NCBI GenBank assembly: GCA_943325255.2
Contig: CALPOS020000149.1
Coordinates: forward strand, 1 to 5,591
Direction: 5' to 3'
DNA length: 5,591 nt
Source of the DNA: Sphingobacterium thalpophilum
GTDB lineage: Bacteria > Bacteroidota > Bacteroidia > Flavobacteriales > Flavobacteriaceae
Notes under the pieces: model-generated
Told to the model about the DNA's origin: nothing
The model's input: only the letters and a program-made list of their open reading frames with translations
Databases searched by the model: none
Translations under genes and position numbers: made by a program
In this document: positions 3,704 to 5,591 of the stretch, in pieces
How the letters are laid out: each line of letters starts with the position of its first letter
Position numbering within the stretch: the stretch's first letter is position 1

Positions 3704-5591
3704 TCATCCTCGTCTTCTCATCCACTTATAAATTTCAATCCACAACACCGAAACCATTCCAACACCAACGCATATCAGAAGTTGTGTGGTCGTGATCATT
3801 TCGAACTGAAAGAATTTTGAAAACATAGGAACCCAAAGCAGTAAAAGGGTAATTCCAATGGTGATTCCGATAATCATCGGGACCAAATTGTTTTTATATC
3901 GAATTGTGGTGAAAATCGAGTAGTGAAAAGAGCGGTTCACCAACGTCATAAAAATATTGGCGACAATCAGCGTAAGGAAAACGGTGGTTCGGGTTTGATT
4001 TTCGGTGCAGGAATCCGCAACGCAATATTGGTAGACTAGCAGTAAACCGCCTGTGATGACCAATCCTTGGATGATGCTTAGGAGGATTTCTTTCCAGTTG
4101 AAAAAAGTGTTAGATAGCGGTCGCGGTTTTTGCAGCATCAAATCGCTTTCCATGGGTTCATTTTCGTAGATGATGGAGCACGTTGGACCCATGATTATTT
4201 CTAAAAATATAATATGAACAGGCGTGAAGATGTTGGGAAATACCCAGCCCAACGCCAGTGGAATAAAGACGATGAGAATAATCGGAATGTGAATCGAGAT
4301 GATGTATTGAATCGCTTTTTTGAGGTTGAGGTAGATTTTTCTTCCCATGGCAATCGCATCGACCATTTTCGAAAAATCGTCGTCAATCAAGATGAGGTTG
4401 GCGGCTTCTTTGGCGATTTCGGTTCCTTTTTTCCCCATAGCAATGCCGATGTGGGCGGACTTCAACGCGGGTCCATCATTAACGCCGTCGCCGGTCATCG
4501 CTACAATTTGATTGTTGTCTTTGAGCGCTTTGATGATTTTGAGTTTTGCTTCTGGAAACATGCGGGTGAAAATGCTGGTTTCCATGACTTTGGTTTTCAA
4601 GGTCGCGTCGTCCATCGTCATGAGTTCATCACCATTTAGGGTTTGATGTGTATTTCTAAAATCAATTTGATTGGCAATGGTGGTCGTGGTGGCAGCGTTG
4701 TCGCCCGTGACAATTTTGACTTGAATACCTGCTTTGTAAAACGTTTCAAAAACCGCTTTAATATTGTGTTTCGGCGGGTCGTAAAACGCGACTAATCCTT
4801 TAAATTGAAAAGCGAATTCTTGTTGGGTTTTCGGATAATTGATTCCTTCAAAAGTAGTAACTCCAACCCCTAAAACGCGGTAGCCTTCGTTCGTCATGGT
4901 GGTGATGGCATCATGAATTTGCTGGGTTTGTGCCTCTGATAATTTCGAGCACGCCATGATTGCTTCGGGCGCGCCTTTAGCAGCAATGATGTGGTTTCCT
5001 TTTCCATTTTCAAAAACGTGCGTCATCATGGGTGGTTTGCCACTTAATGCATATTCGTGGACCAATTGGTAATTTGGTCGTTCGTCCGTAGTTTCGAGTT
5101 TTTCGTAGGCTTCATGAAGTGCTATTTCCATGGCATCGAATGGGATGGGCTCGCTAGACCACATGGATAGACTTAGGAGTTCATTGTCTAAATCACTTCT
5201 TTTGTCTGTTGGAACATGCAACAGGTTATCTTCTAAAGTAAACCATTGCGCTAAAGTCATACGGTTTTCGGTGATGGTTCCCGTTTTATCTGTACAAATT
5301 ACCGTGGCGCTTCCTAGAGTTTCGACCGTTTTCGTTTGTTTGACGATGATACCCATTTTGAGCAATCGCCAAGCACCTAAAGCCATGAACGACGCAAAAG
5401 CCACTGGAATTTCTTCTGGGATGACGCTCATTGCCAAGGTCAGTGCTTGTAGTAGACTTCCTAAAATTTGATGCGAATTATAGTAATTGATGCCCCAGAC
5501 AATGGCAAAAATCAACAATCCAATAATCGACATTTTTTTGACGAAATTGCCGATTTGAATTTGCAATGGCGTTTTTTCTTCTTCGATGGTG
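3704..5591 (-). CDS. Cation-translocating P-type ATPase, 5' part missing
   Basis: Integral membrane pump that couples ATP hydrolysis to ion transport. The frame is open to the window edge: eight codons (reading TIEEEKTP) precede the TTG at 5566, so the start lies outside and 628 complete residues are seen. Numbering from that TTG as 1: the actuator-domain exit TPLQIQIGNF, membrane segments 3 and 4 with VIPEEIPVAF (48-57), the phosphorylation motif DKTGT (93-97, D93), the nucleotide-domain KGAPE (197-201), VTGDN (286-290), MTGDGVND (357-364), then six C-terminal membrane helices (about 415-435, 447-465, 492-515, 527-545, 561-580, 593-612). Layout matches P2-type pumps related to SERCA/PMR1, and the TM4 Glu is kept. 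However, the TM5 and TM6 residues that bind Ca2+ in SERCA are replaced (see findings), so the ion is uncertain. TGA stop at 3704-3706. Convergent with the lyase gene. Confidence 0.93.
   Translation of the reverse strand, partial: TIEEEKTPLQIQIGNFVKKMSIIGLLIFAIVWGINYYNSHQILGSLLQALTLAMSVIPEEIPVAFASFMALGAWRLLKMGIIVKQTKTVETLGSATVICTDKTGTITENRMTLAQWFTLEDNLLHVPTDKRSDLDNELLSLSMWSSEPIPFDAMEIALHEAYEKLETTDERPNYQLVHEYALSGKPPMMTHVFENGKGNHIIAAKGAPEAIMACSKLSEAQTQQIHDAITTMTNEGYRVLGVGVTTFEGINYPKTQQEFAFQFKGLVAFYDPPKHNIKAVFETFYKAGIQVKIVTGDNAATTTTIANQIDFRNTHQTLNGDELMTMDDATLKTKVMETSIFTRMFPEAKLKIIKALKDNNQIVAMTGDGVNDGPALKSAHIGIAMGKKGTEIAKEAANLILIDDDFSKMVDAIAMGRKIYLNLKKAIQYIISIHIPIILIVFIPLALGWVFPNIFTPVHIIFLEIIMGPTCSIIYENEPMESDLMLQKPRPLSNTFFNWKEILLSIIQGLVITGGLLLVYQYCVADSCTENQTRTTVFLTLIVANIFMTLVNRSFHYSIFTTIRYKNNLVPMIIGITIGITLLLLWVPMFSKFFQFEMITTTQLLICVGVGMVSVLWIEIYKWMRRRG

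Noticed and set aside
4214..4639. 141-codon plus-strand ORF
   Set aside because: It lies entirely antisense to the conserved phosphorylation and hinge domains of the ATPase and has no family likeness or start signal; it is a shadow frame.
5564..5566. TTG at 5566 as the true start of the P-type ATPase
   Set aside because: The frame remains open to the window end and the upstream codons read TIEEEKTP, which with the following LQIQIGNF makes the conserved pre-TM3 motif. The gene is simply cut by the window edge.

Overview
The window looks like chromosomal DNA from a member of the Bacteroidota, most likely a flavobacterium. The DNA is AT-rich. Promoter-like sites follow the TAnnTTTG pattern of that phylum, Shine-Dalgarno sequences are weak or absent, and the encoded proteins read like flavobacterial homologues. 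The genus cannot be fixed from this sequence alone.

Layout, left to right. Positions 1-155 hold an AT-rich hairpin with a T tract (probably the terminator of an unseen upstream gene) and a possible promoter for pyrD. Positions 156-1175 (+) encode a class 2 dihydroorotate dehydrogenase (pyrimidine synthesis). Its 3' end overlaps by 15 bp with a convergent two-gene operon on the minus strand: a SatD-family protein (2483-1878) followed after 3 nt by a DUF3307 multi-pass membrane protein (1874-1161). The 155-bp divergent spacer 2484-2638 carries three 20-bp dyads spaced exactly 28 bp apart over the putative satD-type promoter. It also holds a good TAnnTTTG promoter for the rightward gene, a hydroxymethylglutaryl-CoA lyase homologue (2639-3502). 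Next is a 201-bp convergent spacer with a 103-nt compound hairpin, nested inside which is a terminator-like repeat, followed by an 80-bp array of ten degenerate octamers. Positions 3704-5591 (-) are the C-terminal two thirds or so of a P-type cation ATPase whose 5' end lies outside the window.

Functionally, PyrD and the lyase are core metabolism (UMP synthesis; leucine or HMG-CoA breakdown), and the ATPase is an ion pump of uncertain substrate. The least explained part is the SatD/DUF3307 pair. SatD combines what looks like a cyclase-type palm fold (two Asp-containing motifs) with a C-terminal helix-turn-helix. DUF3307 is a membrane protein with conserved His/Asp residues in or near its membrane segments. 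Together with the triple operator this suggests a self-regulated module that may link a nucleotide or other ligand signal to a membrane activity. That interpretation is inference.
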